A DNA stretch of 64,000 nucleotides from Sphingomonas sp. SUN039 (GTDB taxonomy: Bacteria; Pseudomonadota; Alphaproteobacteria; Sphingomonadales; Sphingomonadaceae), in NCBI RefSeq assembly GCF_024758725.1, contig NZ_CP096972.1:3082001-3146000 (forward strand). The letters are read 5' to 3'. The notes below the pieces were generated by a model. The model was given only the letters and a program-made list of their open reading frames with translations. It was not told the DNA's origin and did not search any database. Below are positions 34,741 to 45,077 of the stretch, one piece after another; the first letter of the stretch is position 1; each line of letters starts with the position of its first letter. A program made the translations under genes and the position numbers.

Positions 34741-36752
34741 GTCACATAGGTTTTCTCGCCGATCTGCCCCGCGACCGACAGCGAGAAGCCCTGCTGGCCG
34801 CGATAGGTCGCCAGGTTGAAATTGATCGACACCTTGCTGTCGGGAACGATCACCGCACCGCTCATTGCCATGGCGGCGGCAATGCCGCCCTCGGCCTCGC
34901 GGCGGTTGTTGTCGATGGTCGTGCCGATCCCGCCGACCAGGCTTTCGAGCGAGGTCAGCCGCGCGCTTTGCGCGGTGTTGAGCACGTCGATGCCGTTGAG
35001 GCGCGTATCCTGCGCGGCATTGGCGGCGACGGCGGCATTGGCGGCGGTCAGCGCGGTTGCGGCATTGGTGCTGGCGGTGTTCGACGTGGTCACGGCCGAA
35101 TTGGCGTTGACCAGCGCCGTATTCGCTGTGGTCTGCGCCGCCGCCGCGTTAGTCACGGCGGTGTTTGCCGTGGTTTGTGCCGCTGCCGCGTTGGTAACGG
35201 CGGTATTGGCGGTCGTCTGCGCTGCCGCCGCATTCGTGACGGCGGTATTCGCGGTCGTCTGTGCGGTCGCGGCATTGGCGAGCGCCGTGTTCGCTGTCGC
35301 CTGCGCTGCCGCCGCATTGCCCCCGCCGCCGCCTACGCCCGCGATGGCCGCGTTCAGCTGGCTGACGTTCACCGCATCGGTCCCGGCGGTTCCGGTCGCC
35401 ACATTGACGATGCGGCGTTCCGTACCCGCAGCCCCGACCGACACGGTATTCGCCTGATCGGCCAGCGATGCCGCACCTAGTGCGACGCTGTTGGTCGCCG
35501 TCACGCGGGCGACCGATCCCAGTGCGACACCGTCGATGGCGCTCGCCGCCGCGCCGTTGCCCACCGCCGTAGAGCGGTTGGACGAAGCGGCAGTGCTGGA
35601 GCCGATTGCGACCGAATTATTCGCGGCACCCGAATTGATGCCCAGCGCGACGCCATTGAAGGCCGCACTGCTCGACGCCCCGATGGCGGTCGCGCCGTTG
35701 GCACCTGCGTTGGACGCGGCACCGATCCCGATCGACGACAGGCCGGTCGAGCGCACCGCCGTGCCGATGGCGATGCTGTTGCCGCCGCTGGCGAAGGTCG
35801 AGGTCGATGCATTCGGCGAACCGCCGCCGACCGTGTCGGACGAACTCCCGATGGCGATGTTGCCGTGCGTCTGGGCGTTGACGCTCAGCGACTGCGCGCC
35901 TGCGCCGATCATGATGTCGCCGTTGCCCTGGGCGTTGGCGCTCGTGCCGATGGCCGTGCTGCCGACACCGATCGCTTGCGCTCGTGCGCCCGTTGCGGTG
36001 GCATTGAGACCGACGGCAACCGCTCTTGCTCCGAACGCTGCGCCTTCGGTGCCTGCAGCCACCGCGCCAAGTCCCATAGCCGTACTTTCGGCGCCGCTCG
36101 CCGTCGTTGCCAGCCCAACCGCGACGCTCGACGATCCGCTCGCCGTGCTGCGCGAACCGAAGACAGCGCTTTGGAAACCGCTGGCGTTGGCCTGCAAGCC
36201 GACCGCGATTCCCTCGAGTCCCGAAGCGCGAGTCGCATTGCCGATGGCGATCGCGCCACCGTTGGCGGCCTGGGCATCGAAGCCGACCGCGACCGCCCCC
36301 TGGCCGCCCGCGACGCTCGTCGCGCCCACCGCGACACCGCGAAACGCCGCTGTACTGGCAAAGCCGGTCGCCACGGCCGAATCGGCCGCGGCACTGCTCG
36401 CCCCGAGGGCAGTTGCGGAGGCGGCGCTTGCCGTCGACGAACGACCCACAGCCGTAGCATTCAGTCCGGTCGCTTCAGCCGATTGCCCGACGGCGGTCGC
36501 CGAGTCCGCCGTCGCCCGCGCCGCCGCACCCAATGCCGTCGTCCGCTGATCGCTCGCGGTGGCACTGTTGCCGCACGCCAGCGTACTGCCCCCCGTGTCG
36601 GTCGCGCCACGATTGGCATCGGCGCCGTTACTGCCATTGTCCGTCCCGTTCACATCGCAGGTCTCCGCGTGGACGGGGGTAGCGATTGCGAACGCGGCTA
36701 CAGCCGCCCCGGCGAGCATGGCAGTGCGGATCGCGGCAAATTTGGTCGTCAT
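34692..36752 (-). CDS. Trimeric autotransporter adhesin (YadA-like), frameshifted near the C-terminus
   Basis: As read, the product is 686 residues. It has a signal peptide (MLAGAAVAAFAIATPVHA), a long head of 14-residue YadA repeats (pattern SxAxGxxxxAxxxxAxA, about residues 60-450), a neck (VNVATGTAGTDAVNVSQLNA), a stalk of seven 14-residue units (AQTTANTAVTNAAA type, DNA about 35013-35306) and a membrane anchor starting NRREAEGGIAAAMAMSG. The last strand is lost: after EKTYVTG the frame shifts at C5 (34736-34740) into SRARPSRDRPADA. In the other frame the true family end GGRIGIAFGL follows, with a stop at 34672. Divergent from a LuxR regulator by 65 nt. Confidence 0.9.
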   Translation of the reverse strand: MTTKFAAIRTAMLAGAAVAAFAIATPVHAETCDVNGTDNGSNGADANRGATDTGGSTLACGNSATASDQRTTALGAAARATADSATAVGQSAEATGLNATAVGRSSTASAASATALGASSAAADSAVATGFASTAAFRGVAVGATSVAGGQGAVAVGFDAQAANGGAIAIGNATRASGLEGIAVGLQANASGFQSAVFGSRSTASGSSSVAVGLATTASGAESTAMGLGAVAAGTEGAAFGARAVAVGLNATATGARAQAIGVGSTAIGTSANAQGNGDIMIGAGAQSLSVNAQTHGNIAIGSSSDTVGGGSPNASTSTFASGGNSIAIGTAVRSTGLSSIGIGAASNAGANGATAIGASSSAAFNGVALGINSGAANNSVAIGSSTAASSNRSTAVGNGAAASAIDGVALGSVARVTATNSVALGAASLADQANTVSVGAAGTERRIVNVATGTAGTDAVNVSQLNAAIAGVGGGGGNAAAAQATANTALANAATAQTTANTAVTNAAAAQTTANTAVTNAAAAQTTANTAVTNAAAAQTTANTALVNANSAVTTSNTASTNAATALTAANAAVAANAAQDTRLNGIDVLNTAQSARLTSLESLVGGIGTTIDNNRREAEGGIAAAMAMSGAVIVPDSKVSINFNLATYRGQQGFSLSVAGQIGEKTYVTGVSRARPSRDRPADA

Positions 36753-36817
36753 GACACATCTCCTGTTGGTCGATGTGACTTGACATCCAGGGGCGAGGGC
36801 TGGCGTCATCCGCATGG

Positions 36818-37936
36818 ATGACGCGAACCGAAATATTTGCGCCAAACGCTTTCGACGCGCTGATCGGCGACATTTACGAATGCGTGATCGACGCGACGCG
36901 CTGGCCCGCCACGCTCGCGAAGGTCTGCGAGGCCATCGGCGGCAATGCGGGCTGGGTCGCGGTGCATGCCCCCAACCGGGTGAGTTCGACCTATCAGATC
37001 GAAACCGGCACCGATCCGGACTGGCAACAACGGCTGCGCGACGACTATGTCGGATCGTCGCCGTTCATCGGCATGGCGCATTACGTCCGCCAAGGCGAGG
37101 TGCTGTCGGTCGGCGATGTCGTCGATTACGACGAGTTCACGGCAGGGCGCTTTTACCGCGAATGGGCATCGCCGCAGGGCTGGCCCGACCTGATCTTCGC
37201 TGTCCTGTCGCGCGAGGCCGACCGGTTCAGCTTTCTGGGCGTCTGCCTGTCCGCCCGTGCCACGCCGGAGAACAAGCGGATCGCGGGCTATTTCGCGCCG
37301 CATCTCGACCGGGCATTGCGTATTCTCGACCTGCTGCAAGCACGCGAGCGCGCGTTGGGCGACGCGACCTCGGCACTCGATGCCATGTCGACCGGCGTGG
37401 TGCTGGTCGATGCGCGGATGGGCGTGCGCGGCATCAACCGCGCGGCTGAATATCTCCTGTCTGGCGGCCATGATGGCGAATGGCCCGCCGATGGATCGCG
37501 CACGCTTGCGGGCCTGCGCGCGCGAGACCTGGCCCCCGCCGTTGCCGCCTGTGCATCGGGATCGGCGGAACAGACCGGGGTATCGCTATCGGTCGAGGGT
37601 GCCGGCGGGCGCATGCTTGCCGTCCATGTCGTCCCGGTCCCCAGGCCGACGCGCGCAGTCGCGGACCGTGCGGTGGCCGCGCTGTTCGTCACCGATCCCG
37701 AGGCGCCGACGCTCGCCCCCGCCGGGTCGGTCGTCGAACGCTATGGCCTGACCCCGTCGGAGCTGCGCGTCGCGCTTGCGCTGTTCGAGGGCAAGACGCC
37801 GGGCGCGATCGCCGCCAGCCAGGGCGTGTCGCTGGCAACCGTGCGCACCCATCTGCGGCGGCTCTACGAAAAGACCGACACGAGCGGACAGGCGGCACTG
37901 GTGCGAACGGTCGGCGCGGCGATGCGGAGCGTTTAA
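36818..37936 (+). CDS. LuxR-type helix-turn-helix regulator
   Basis: A 372-residue protein whose C-terminal 60 residues form a LuxR DNA-binding domain (YGLTPSELRVALALFEGKTPGAIAASQGVSLATVRTHLRRLYEKTDT). Residues about 180-300 look like a PAS-type sensor (ALDAMSTGVVLVDARMGVRGINRAAEYLLSGG). No receiver or autoinducer-binding domain is recognisable. It is divergent from the adhesin gene, which it probably controls. Confidence 0.85.
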   Translation: MTRTEIFAPNAFDALIGDIYECVIDATRWPATLAKVCEAIGGNAGWVAVHAPNRVSSTYQIETGTDPDWQQRLRDDYVGSSPFIGMAHYVRQGEVLSVGDVVDYDEFTAGRFYREWASPQGWPDLIFAVLSREADRFSFLGVCLSARATPENKRIAGYFAPHLDRALRILDLLQARERALGDATSALDAMSTGVVLVDARMGVRGINRAAEYLLSGGHDGEWPADGSRTLAGLRARDLAPAVAACASGSAEQTGVSLSVEGAGGRMLAVHVVPVPRPTRAVADRAVAALFVTDPEAPTLAPAGSVVERYGLTPSELRVALALFEGKTPGAIAASQGVSLATVRTHLRRLYEKTDTSGQAALVRTVGAAMRSV

Positions 37937-37987
37937 CCGGCGCAAGGTGGTTTAGCTGGACCCGATGCCGCGACGCGCCTAGACTGT

Positions 37988-39986
<1,999 letters not shown>

Positions 39987-40082
39987 CTCAGGGCGCGAGA
40001 TTCATCTGCCAGCCAAACCGGCCATCGAACCAGACTAGAGGTATTCCGCTCCCCGCCCGTCGAACGGGCGGGGGAACCGGCA

Positions 40083-40219
40083 GCGAAACTGCACGAGGAA
40101 GCGCCTTCCCGCGCAAGGTGCGAATTCCGCCGGCGCGACCGGTTCTACCTGTCGCTCGCCCCCGACACGGCGGACATTAGAAAGGCTTTGACGACACCGG
40201 GCGCGAGTATTACGTCTAC
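40083..40219 (+). pseudogene. Decayed, internally deleted copy of the thiC 3' region
   Basis: The segment translates as AKLHEEAPSRARCEFRRRDR followed by FYLSLAPDTADI, against thi[21 protein letters not shown] and [13 protein letters not shown] deletion and frameshift follow, and DDTGREYY (thiC EDTGRELY) resumes at 40190. About 100 nt after the real thiC stop this can only be a degraded duplication. Confidence 0.8.
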
Positions 40220-40260
40220 TTACATGAGTGTCAGTATAGTTAGTCTGAGAGTTTGAAACG

Positions 40261-40674
40261 ATGAATGCGTCCCTATGGCTCCCGCTGGGTTCGCTCTCCA
40301 GCATCGCCATGCTGGTCGGGCTGTCTTACGCGCTGGGATTTAGGGGCAGGCGGACGCTTTCGGATGAATCTGAGCTGGTGGCGTTAAGTCAGCCTTATGG
40401 TGGCGCGCGGGAATTTGTCATGGATGCCAACGGAGCAAGCGCAATCGCGTTGCTGCACGATGGCCGACTTTTGCTTTGCAAGGTCTTTGGAAACAAGATT
40501 GTCACCCGCGTATTTTCAAGGGATGAGATTGTGTCGGTTAAAGATTTTGGCCCGGATCGGGGCGATGTGCGCCGGGTCTCGTTTCAATCTCAAGATCTTG
40601 GATTTCCAACTTTGGCGTTGGAGGTACCGCATGACGTTTTGCCGCAATGGCTTGAGGATTTGACACGGAAGTGA
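40261..40674 (+). CDS. Small membrane-anchored hypothetical protein
   Basis: A 137-residue protein with an N-terminal helix (SLSSIAMLVGLSYALGF) and a soluble part (AIALLHDGRLLLCKVFGNKIVTRVFSRDEIVSVKDFG) that I do not recognise. It is the first of a three-gene run with the desaturase (7 nt gap). Its codon use is less GC-biased than that of the core genes, consistent with transfer. Confidence 0.75.
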   Translation: MNASLWLPLGSLSSIAMLVGLSYALGFRGRRTLSDESELVALSQPYGGAREFVMDANGASAIALLHDGRLLLCKVFGNKIVTRVFSRDEIVSVKDFGPDRGDVRRVSFQSQDLGFPTLALEVPHDVLPQWLEDLTRK

Positions 40675-40681
40675 GGTCGAA

Positions 40682-41617
40682 ATGATCCCCGAAACGCCCG
40701 ACTGGGCCAAGGTCCCCATCCTTGGCATTGCCATTTTTGCCTTCATATTTCTGATAATCGCCGAAATGCTCAGGACACGGCGGCGCAACCCGGGTGCCTA
40801 TGAATATCGCGATACGGCGGCATCGCTGCTGATGGGCTTTGGCAGCCTGATCGCGGGGGCAGTCTATGCTAGTTTTCATTTGATGATCGCTCTCGGCGTT
40901 TACGAGTTCCGCCTGTTCAACATCGGTTGGACGTGGGAGGCGCTGATCGTCTGCTTCTTCGTGACCGATCTTACCTATTACGTCAGCCACCGCCTCGCGC
41001 ACGAGCACCGATTGTGGTGGGCAAGCCATGTTGCCCACCATTCATCGCAACATTTCAATGGATCGACCGCGCTGCGTCAGTCTTGGACGGACTTTTTAGG
41101 AATTGGCATATGGATCACCCTACCGCTGTATTTCATTGGATTTCCGATAGCGATGGTGATCCTGTTCAGAGGGATCACAGCCGTGTATCAACTCTGGGCG
41201 CATACCGAGCAGGTCAAGTCAATCGGTCCGCTTGAATGGATTTTGAATACGGCATCGCACCACCGCGTCCATCATGCCACCAACCCGCAATATATCGATT
41301 CCAACCACGGTGGCTTTCTTATCATCTGGGACCGGATGTTCGGGACATTTGTGGCAGAGGATGAAAACGACCCATGCCAATACGGCATTACGTCCAACTT
41401 GGGCACGTTCAACCTTGCCCGTATCGCACTTCATGAATGGGTCGCGATGGGGCAGGATGTCCGCAAGTCGGGGTCGCTGCGTGATGCGTTCTGGTATGTA
41501 TTCGGTGCGCCGGGATGGAGCCCTGACGGCTCGCGAGAGACGTCACGCACAATGAGAGCGAAATGGGCGCAGGAAAAATGGGCGCGCGACAATGACCCGC
41601 TCGTAGCAGCCGAATGA
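40682..41617 (+). CDS. Sterol desaturase / alkylglycerol monooxygenase-type hydroxylase
   Basis: A 311-residue membrane di-iron enzyme with histidine clusters HRLAHEH, HVAHHSSQHFN and SHHRVHHATNP and the NHGGFLIIWDRMFGTF end typical of the family. It likely oxygenates a lipid. It is distinct in sequence from the desaturase at 33.5 kb. The following gene overlaps its stop by 4 nt. Confidence 0.9.
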   Translation: MIPETPDWAKVPILGIAIFAFIFLIIAEMLRTRRRNPGAYEYRDTAASLLMGFGSLIAGAVYASFHLMIALGVYEFRLFNIGWTWEALIVCFFVTDLTYYVSHRLAHEHRLWWASHVAHHSSQHFNGSTALRQSWTDFLGIGIWITLPLYFIGFPIAMVILFRGITAVYQLWAHTEQVKSIGPLEWILNTASHHRVHHATNPQYIDSNHGGFLIIWDRMFGTFVAEDENDPCQYGITSNLGTFNLARIALHEWVAMGQDVRKSGSLRDAFWYVFGAPGWSPDGSRETSRTMRAKWAQEKWARDNDPLVAAE

Positions 41618-42210
41618 GCGCCCTGCTGCCAACGCACTATGCCCTGAGCGAACTGCTTCTCGCCGTGGCTGGCGGCTTTGCCATTGTTCGGGCGGGACGG
41701 ATCAGCACATGGTTTGCCATTGGACTGGCACCCGTCGCGCTTGCGGGGCTTGTCGGGGCTATCCGTATCGCCGCCGGGATGACGGGCTTCATTGTCGATC
41801 TTCACGGTTTTCTGTCCCGCCCGGCCGCGCTGTTCGGTCTGGCGTGTCTCGTCGCGGTCTTGCTGCGACGGCAGTGGTGGCTGCCGCCGGTCTTGGGCAT
41901 TGTTGCAATGGCCATAGCCGTTTTCGCCCCGGCGGCGACACCGCTGCTATTTATCGGACTGACAGCTGCTGGGGCGGTGCTTGCTTATCGCGCCGCCACC
42001 GATCGCGCGCTGCTCAGCGCCGTCAGCTTCGCCGGATTGTTGATCGCCATTCTCGCGAGTATGCCCTTTCGCAGCACACAACCGGCACTGGCATGGCATC
42101 TGTTTCACACACTTGTCGCGGTCTGGTTCGTGCTCGTTGCGGCTTTCGTTGTCCCGATCCTACAGGCACAATCCCCGACTGCGCCCGCCTCTTCAACGCC
42201 CATCGGCTGA
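41614..42210 (+). CDS. Multipass membrane protein of unknown function
   Basis: A 198-residue protein with about six hydrophobic helices (for example LLLAVAGGFAIVRAG and AWHLFHTLVAVWFVLVAAFVVPIL). No family was recognised. It is co-translated with the desaturase and may act with it on lipids. Confidence 0.75.
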   Translation: MSALLPTHYALSELLLAVAGGFAIVRAGRISTWFAIGLAPVALAGLVGAIRIAAGMTGFIVDLHGFLSRPAALFGLACLVAVLLRRQWWLPPVLGIVAMAIAVFAPAATPLLFIGLTAAGAVLAYRAATDRALLSAVSFAGLLIAILASMPFRSTQPALAWHLFHTLVAVWFVLVAAFVVPILQAQSPTAPASSTPIG

Positions 42211-42214
42211 CCCG

Positions 42215-42230
42215 CCGCGAACACGACTGA
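42215..42230 (+). pseudogene. Possible displaced tail of the thiC relic
   Basis: The 14 nt CCGCGAACACGACT (42215-42228) are identical to the last bases of thiC (39971-39984) and, read in the same way, give REHD then a stop. Together with the relic at 40083-40219 they bracket the three-gene module, as if the module had entered a duplicated thiC end. Confidence 0.5.
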
Positions 42231-42330
42231 CACCACGGATTGCGGCACGCGCTTGCCAAAGCGCGGACACAGCCTAGGCTGCCACCCTAGGGCGCGGGAG
42301 CCGCAACGTCGGCGCAGCAGGGGAAGGGCG

Positions 42331-42879
42331 ATGAAGGCATTTCGGAGCGCGCTGGCGCTCGCGGTGGCAGGGCTGACGCTCTCGGGCACGCTGGCGATCG
42401 CGCCGGTGGCGGCGCAGCCGGGGACCGACGTCAACGGCAGGAACGTCACTTTTGTGCGGCATGCGGGGGGCAGCTTCGCGCGGCAATCCGACGGCAGTTG
42501 GGGCGAATTCGACAGCAACGGGCAACTGACGTTCCGCTTTGCCGAAATGCAGCGCGACGAATGGTCGGTCTATCTCAACGATCCCTCGCGCAACGTGCAG
42601 ATTCAGCTCGACCTGTTCCGCCGCAAGATTAGCTATGGCACCGGCGGCGCGCCGCGCAGCGACCTGTACGACATCATCGGCGCCTCGCGGCCGCAGACCG
42701 CGCAGCAATACACGCCGCCGCCGCGGCCGACGCGCATGGTGAATGCCGGGCCGATCTGGAACCAGCAGGACGCCGCGATGAAATGCCCGGTGGTCGCCTA
42801 TGCCGTCAACGGGCGCTGGACCGGCCAGTGGCGCACGGTGCAGGCGGGCCAGATGTCGGTCTGCGAGATCGAGCAATAG
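42331..42879 (+). CDS. Secreted protein with mannan-binding-lectin-like C-terminal domain
   Basis: A 182-residue protein with a signal peptide (ALALAVAGLTLSGTLAIAPVAAQ). The middle (GGSFARQSDGSWGEFDSNGQ, then DEWSVYLNDPSRNVQIQLDLF) looks like a small beta-structured domain. The end (GPIWNQQDAAMKCPVVAYAV, then WTGQWRTVQAGQMSVCEI) resembles the MVL mannan-binding domain with its two cysteines. It may bind sugars at the cell surface. The ATG at 42331 starts the signal peptide. Confidence 0.8.
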   Translation: MKAFRSALALAVAGLTLSGTLAIAPVAAQPGTDVNGRNVTFVRHAGGSFARQSDGSWGEFDSNGQLTFRFAEMQRDEWSVYLNDPSRNVQIQLDLFRRKISYGTGGAPRSDLYDIIGASRPQTAQQYTPPPRPTRMVNAGPIWNQQDAAMKCPVVAYAVNGRWTGQWRTVQAGQMSVCEIEQ

Positions 42880-42901
42880 GGGCTCGGGGCGGCGCGGCGC
42901 G

Positions 42902-43315
42902 ATGACTTACGCGAAGGACGCCGCGCCGCCCTTCTACCACGGCACCCGCGCCGATCTGGCAGTGGGCGATATGCTGGGCGCGGGGTTCCGGTCGAACTTT
43001 CGCGACGGCACTGCGCTGTCCTGGGTCTATTTCACATCGCGGCTCGAAACGGCGGTGTGGGGGTGCGAGCTGGCGGCGGGTGAAGGCAGGGAGCGCATCT
43101 ACATCGTCGAGCCGACCGGCGCTTATGAGGACGACCCCAACCTCACCGACAAGAAATTCCCCGGCAACCCGACGATGAGCTATCGCAGCCGCGCCCCCCT
43201 ACGCATCACCGGCGAAGTCGCGACCTGGGAACCGCACCCGCCCGAGGTGTTGCTGGCGATGAAGGACGGCCTTGCCGCGCTCCGCGCTACGGGCAAGGAT
43301 GTCATCCTCGACTGA
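42902..43315 (+). CDS. arr: Rifampin ADP-ribosyltransferase (Arr type)
   Basis: The 137-residue protein shows Arr-family motifs: FYHGTRADLAVGD, LSWVYFTSRLETAVWG, IYIVEPTGAYEDDPNLTDKKFPGNPT and SYRSRAPLRI. Residues H13, Y43 and D78 align, with one constant offset, with the H19-Y49-D84 catalytic set known for mycobacterial Arr. Arr enzymes transfer ADP-ribose from NAD to rifamycins and give resistance. The gene lies 22 nt after the lectin-like gene and is followed 13 nt later by a DUF1801 gene, so it is probably part of a chromosomal operon. Confidence 0.93.
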   Translation: MTYAKDAAPPFYHGTRADLAVGDMLGAGFRSNFRDGTALSWVYFTSRLETAVWGCELAAGEGRERIYIVEPTGAYEDDPNLTDKKFPGNPTMSYRSRAPLRITGEVATWEPHPPEVLLAMKDGLAALRATGKDVILD

Positions 43316-43328
43316 GACGGAAGGTACC

Positions 43329-43703
43329 ATGGCCGAAGATGCCGCTGCCGAAATCGACGCGAAGATCGCAGGCCTCGCCGACTGGCGGGGCGCGACGCTG
43401 GCACAGCTACGCGCGCTGATCCGGCAGGCGATCCCGGACGTCGAGGAATCGGTCAAATGGCGCAAACCGTCCAACCCGGCGGGCGTGCCGGTGTGGTCGG
43501 TCGCGGGCCGCATCCTGTGCACGGGCGAAGTCTATAGGGATAAGGTCAAGCTGACCTTCATGGACGGCGCGAAACTGCCCGACCCGACGGGCGTGTTCAA
43601 CGCGAGCCTCGACGGCGGCACGCGGCGGGCCATCGATCTGCGCGAGGGGGAGATGGTGGACGCTGGGACGTTTGTTAAAGTGGCACGGAATTCAACTAAG
43701 TAA
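43329..43703 (+). CDS. DUF1801-family (YdhG-like) protein
   Basis: A 124-residue protein with the YdhG/YjhT-type core IPDVEESVKWRKPSNPAGVPVWSVAG and a conserved EGEMVDAGTFVKV end. The family is common, small and without assigned activity. It follows arr closely. A 7-bp hairpin (43708-43714 with 43732-43738) lies just after the stop. Confidence 0.82.
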   Translation: MAEDAAAEIDAKIAGLADWRGATLAQLRALIRQAIPDVEESVKWRKPSNPAGVPVWSVAGRILCTGEVYRDKVKLTFMDGAKLPDPTGVFNASLDGGTRRAIDLREGEMVDAGTFVKVARNSTK

Positions 43704-43739
43704 GTATTTTCCCGCACAATCATGCTGTTTTCGGGAAAG

Positions 43740-43792
43740 TTGACGTGAAATAGAATTTATTGAGTTGCGATAGCTGATCTAACATTTACACT
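43740..43792 (+). promoter_or_regulatory. Candidate promoter of the DUF5343-HEPN unit
   Basis: In an AT-rich stretch TTGCGA (43765-43770) and TACACT (43787-43792) are spaced 16 nt, giving a start about 20 nt before the ATG at 43821. TTGACG at 43740 is an alternative -35 without a good -10. The match is weak and only suggestive. Confidence 0.35.
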
Positions 43793-43820
43793 CGGATCGC
43801 AAGACCGTTTGGGGGAGCAC

Positions 43821-44462
43821 ATGGCCAATTTGCCTTACGTCACTGCCACTGGCAACATCGGACGCGCCCTAAATGCGATTGCTACCGCAGCTACGCCCGA
43901 CGCAGTGAGCGGCAATTTTGTCAAAACCATTCTCAAGGTGCCGGGGGGTTCTGGCGATCAAATGACGTCCTTCTTAAAAAAGATTGGATTTGCAGCGACC
44001 GACGGGAAGCCAACTGAGATTTATCGGCGGTTTCGAAATCCAGCAACAAGGGGTGCGGCTGCTGCGGCAAGCTTACGCTTCGGCTATGCGCCTCTTTATA
44101 AACGGAATGAATTTCTACACGAACTCAATGACAAAGATCTAAAAGGGTTAATTGTTGAGGAAACGGGCGCAGCATCCGACGCAAATGTGCCAGCTATGGT
44201 CCTAGCTAGCATTAAGGCCATCCGGGGCTTCGCCACCTTCGATGAAACTGAAAATGAGCTTCATGACACTGGCCCTACGACAGCTCCTCAACTTCCATCG
44301 GCATCTGAGCTAATTCCCAGCCACCCTTCACATCAGGGGACGGTAGGTCTGAGCGTCGGCTACAATATCCATTTAAACCTTCCCGCAACGACCGACATCT
44401 CGGTATTCAATGCCATCTTCAAAAGCTTAAAAGAGAATTTGCTCCCACCAGGCGATGGCTAA
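43821..44462 (+). CDS. DUF5343-domain protein
   Basis: A 213-residue protein covering the DUF5343 domain: YVTATGNIGRALNAIATAATPD, then FLKKIGFAATDGKPTEIYRRFRNP, YAPLYKRNEFLHELNDKDLKGLI and a late SVGYNIHLNLPATTDISVFNAIFKSLKENLL. DUF5343 proteins are found mainly in accessory regions; the fold suggests winged-helix-like modules, perhaps for DNA or protein recognition. The ATG at 43821 has a strong ribosome site (GGGGGAG). AT-richer than its surroundings. It overlaps the next gene by 8 nt. Confidence 0.88.
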   Translation: MANLPYVTATGNIGRALNAIATAATPDAVSGNFVKTILKVPGGSGDQMTSFLKKIGFAATDGKPTEIYRRFRNPATRGAAAAASLRFGYAPLYKRNEFLHELNDKDLKGLIVEETGAASDANVPAMVLASIKAIRGFATFDETENELHDTGPTTAPQLPSASELIPSHPSHQGTVGLSVGYNIHLNLPATTDISVFNAIFKSLKENLLPPGDG

Positions 44463-45036
44463 GCTAAGCGATCATCTCCGCTCGTTCGGTATGTCGGGTT
44501 TCCTAGTGACCGACGAGCTTCAAGGTATCGAGCGCCGATTTGCGATCGAGCTAGGACATGTGCGCCCGCAACCTTCTGAGGCAGCAGATTACTATCAACA
44601 ATTTGATCAAGCCATCCGTTCACAAGCGGCAGGAATGGCGGCTCACTATGAGCTATTTTATTGCTTAGAACAGTCCATGCGAGAGCTCATTATCTCAACA
44701 CTTTCTGAAAAATCGGCTGGAAATTGGTGGATTGAAACAGTCCCTACAAAAATCGTGGATGACGTAAGAGGCAGGCAGGAACGTGAACGGGATAGTGGAT
44801 TTAGCCAGCGCTCAGACCGCGAGATAGATTATACGAATTTTGGAGAGTTATCAGTTATTATTACGTCGAATTGGGACGTGTTTGGGGCAATATTTACTAG
44901 CAAACGTGCAGTCGAAAGAATTATTTCTAGTTTAAATTTGTTGAGAGGTCCGATCGCGCATTGTAGCCCGTTAGCCGATGATGAGGTTGATCGGCTCGAA
45001 TTGACTGTAAAGGACTGGTTTAGAGCGATGAGTTAG
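44455..45036 (+). CDS. Swt1-family HEPN-domain protein, probable RNase effector
   Basis: A 193-residue protein matching the Swt1-type HEPN family: HYELFYCLEQSMRELIISTL, NWWIETVP, then IITSNWDVFGAIF and LNLLRGPIAHCSPL. R164-xxxx-H169 forms the Rx4H active site of HEPN ribonucleases, although the usual polar residue after the arginine (often N) is a glycine here. HEPN proteins serve as toxins or abortive-infection effectors. The 8-nt overlap with the DUF5343 gene shows coupled translation. Confidence 0.87.
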   Translation: MAKLSDHLRSFGMSGFLVTDELQGIERRFAIELGHVRPQPSEAADYYQQFDQAIRSQAAGMAAHYELFYCLEQSMRELIISTLSEKSAGNWWIETVPTKIVDDVRGRQERERDSGFSQRSDREIDYTNFGELSVIITSNWDVFGAIFTSKRAVERIISSLNLLRGPIAHCSPLADDEVDRLELTVKDWFRAMS

Positions 45037-45077
45037 CGGCTACCGGGACGACCAGCCGACTCCCGTCGTGCCGCCAT

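Noticed and set aside
35013-35306. Regular 42-nt repeats
   Set aside because: Looked at as a possible CRISPR or satellite, but they code in frame for 14-residue stalk repeats of the adhesin.
40188-40213. TTGACG and TATTAC as a promoter for the three-gene module
   Set aside because: The spacer is only 14 nt, too short for a typical sigma-70 promoter.
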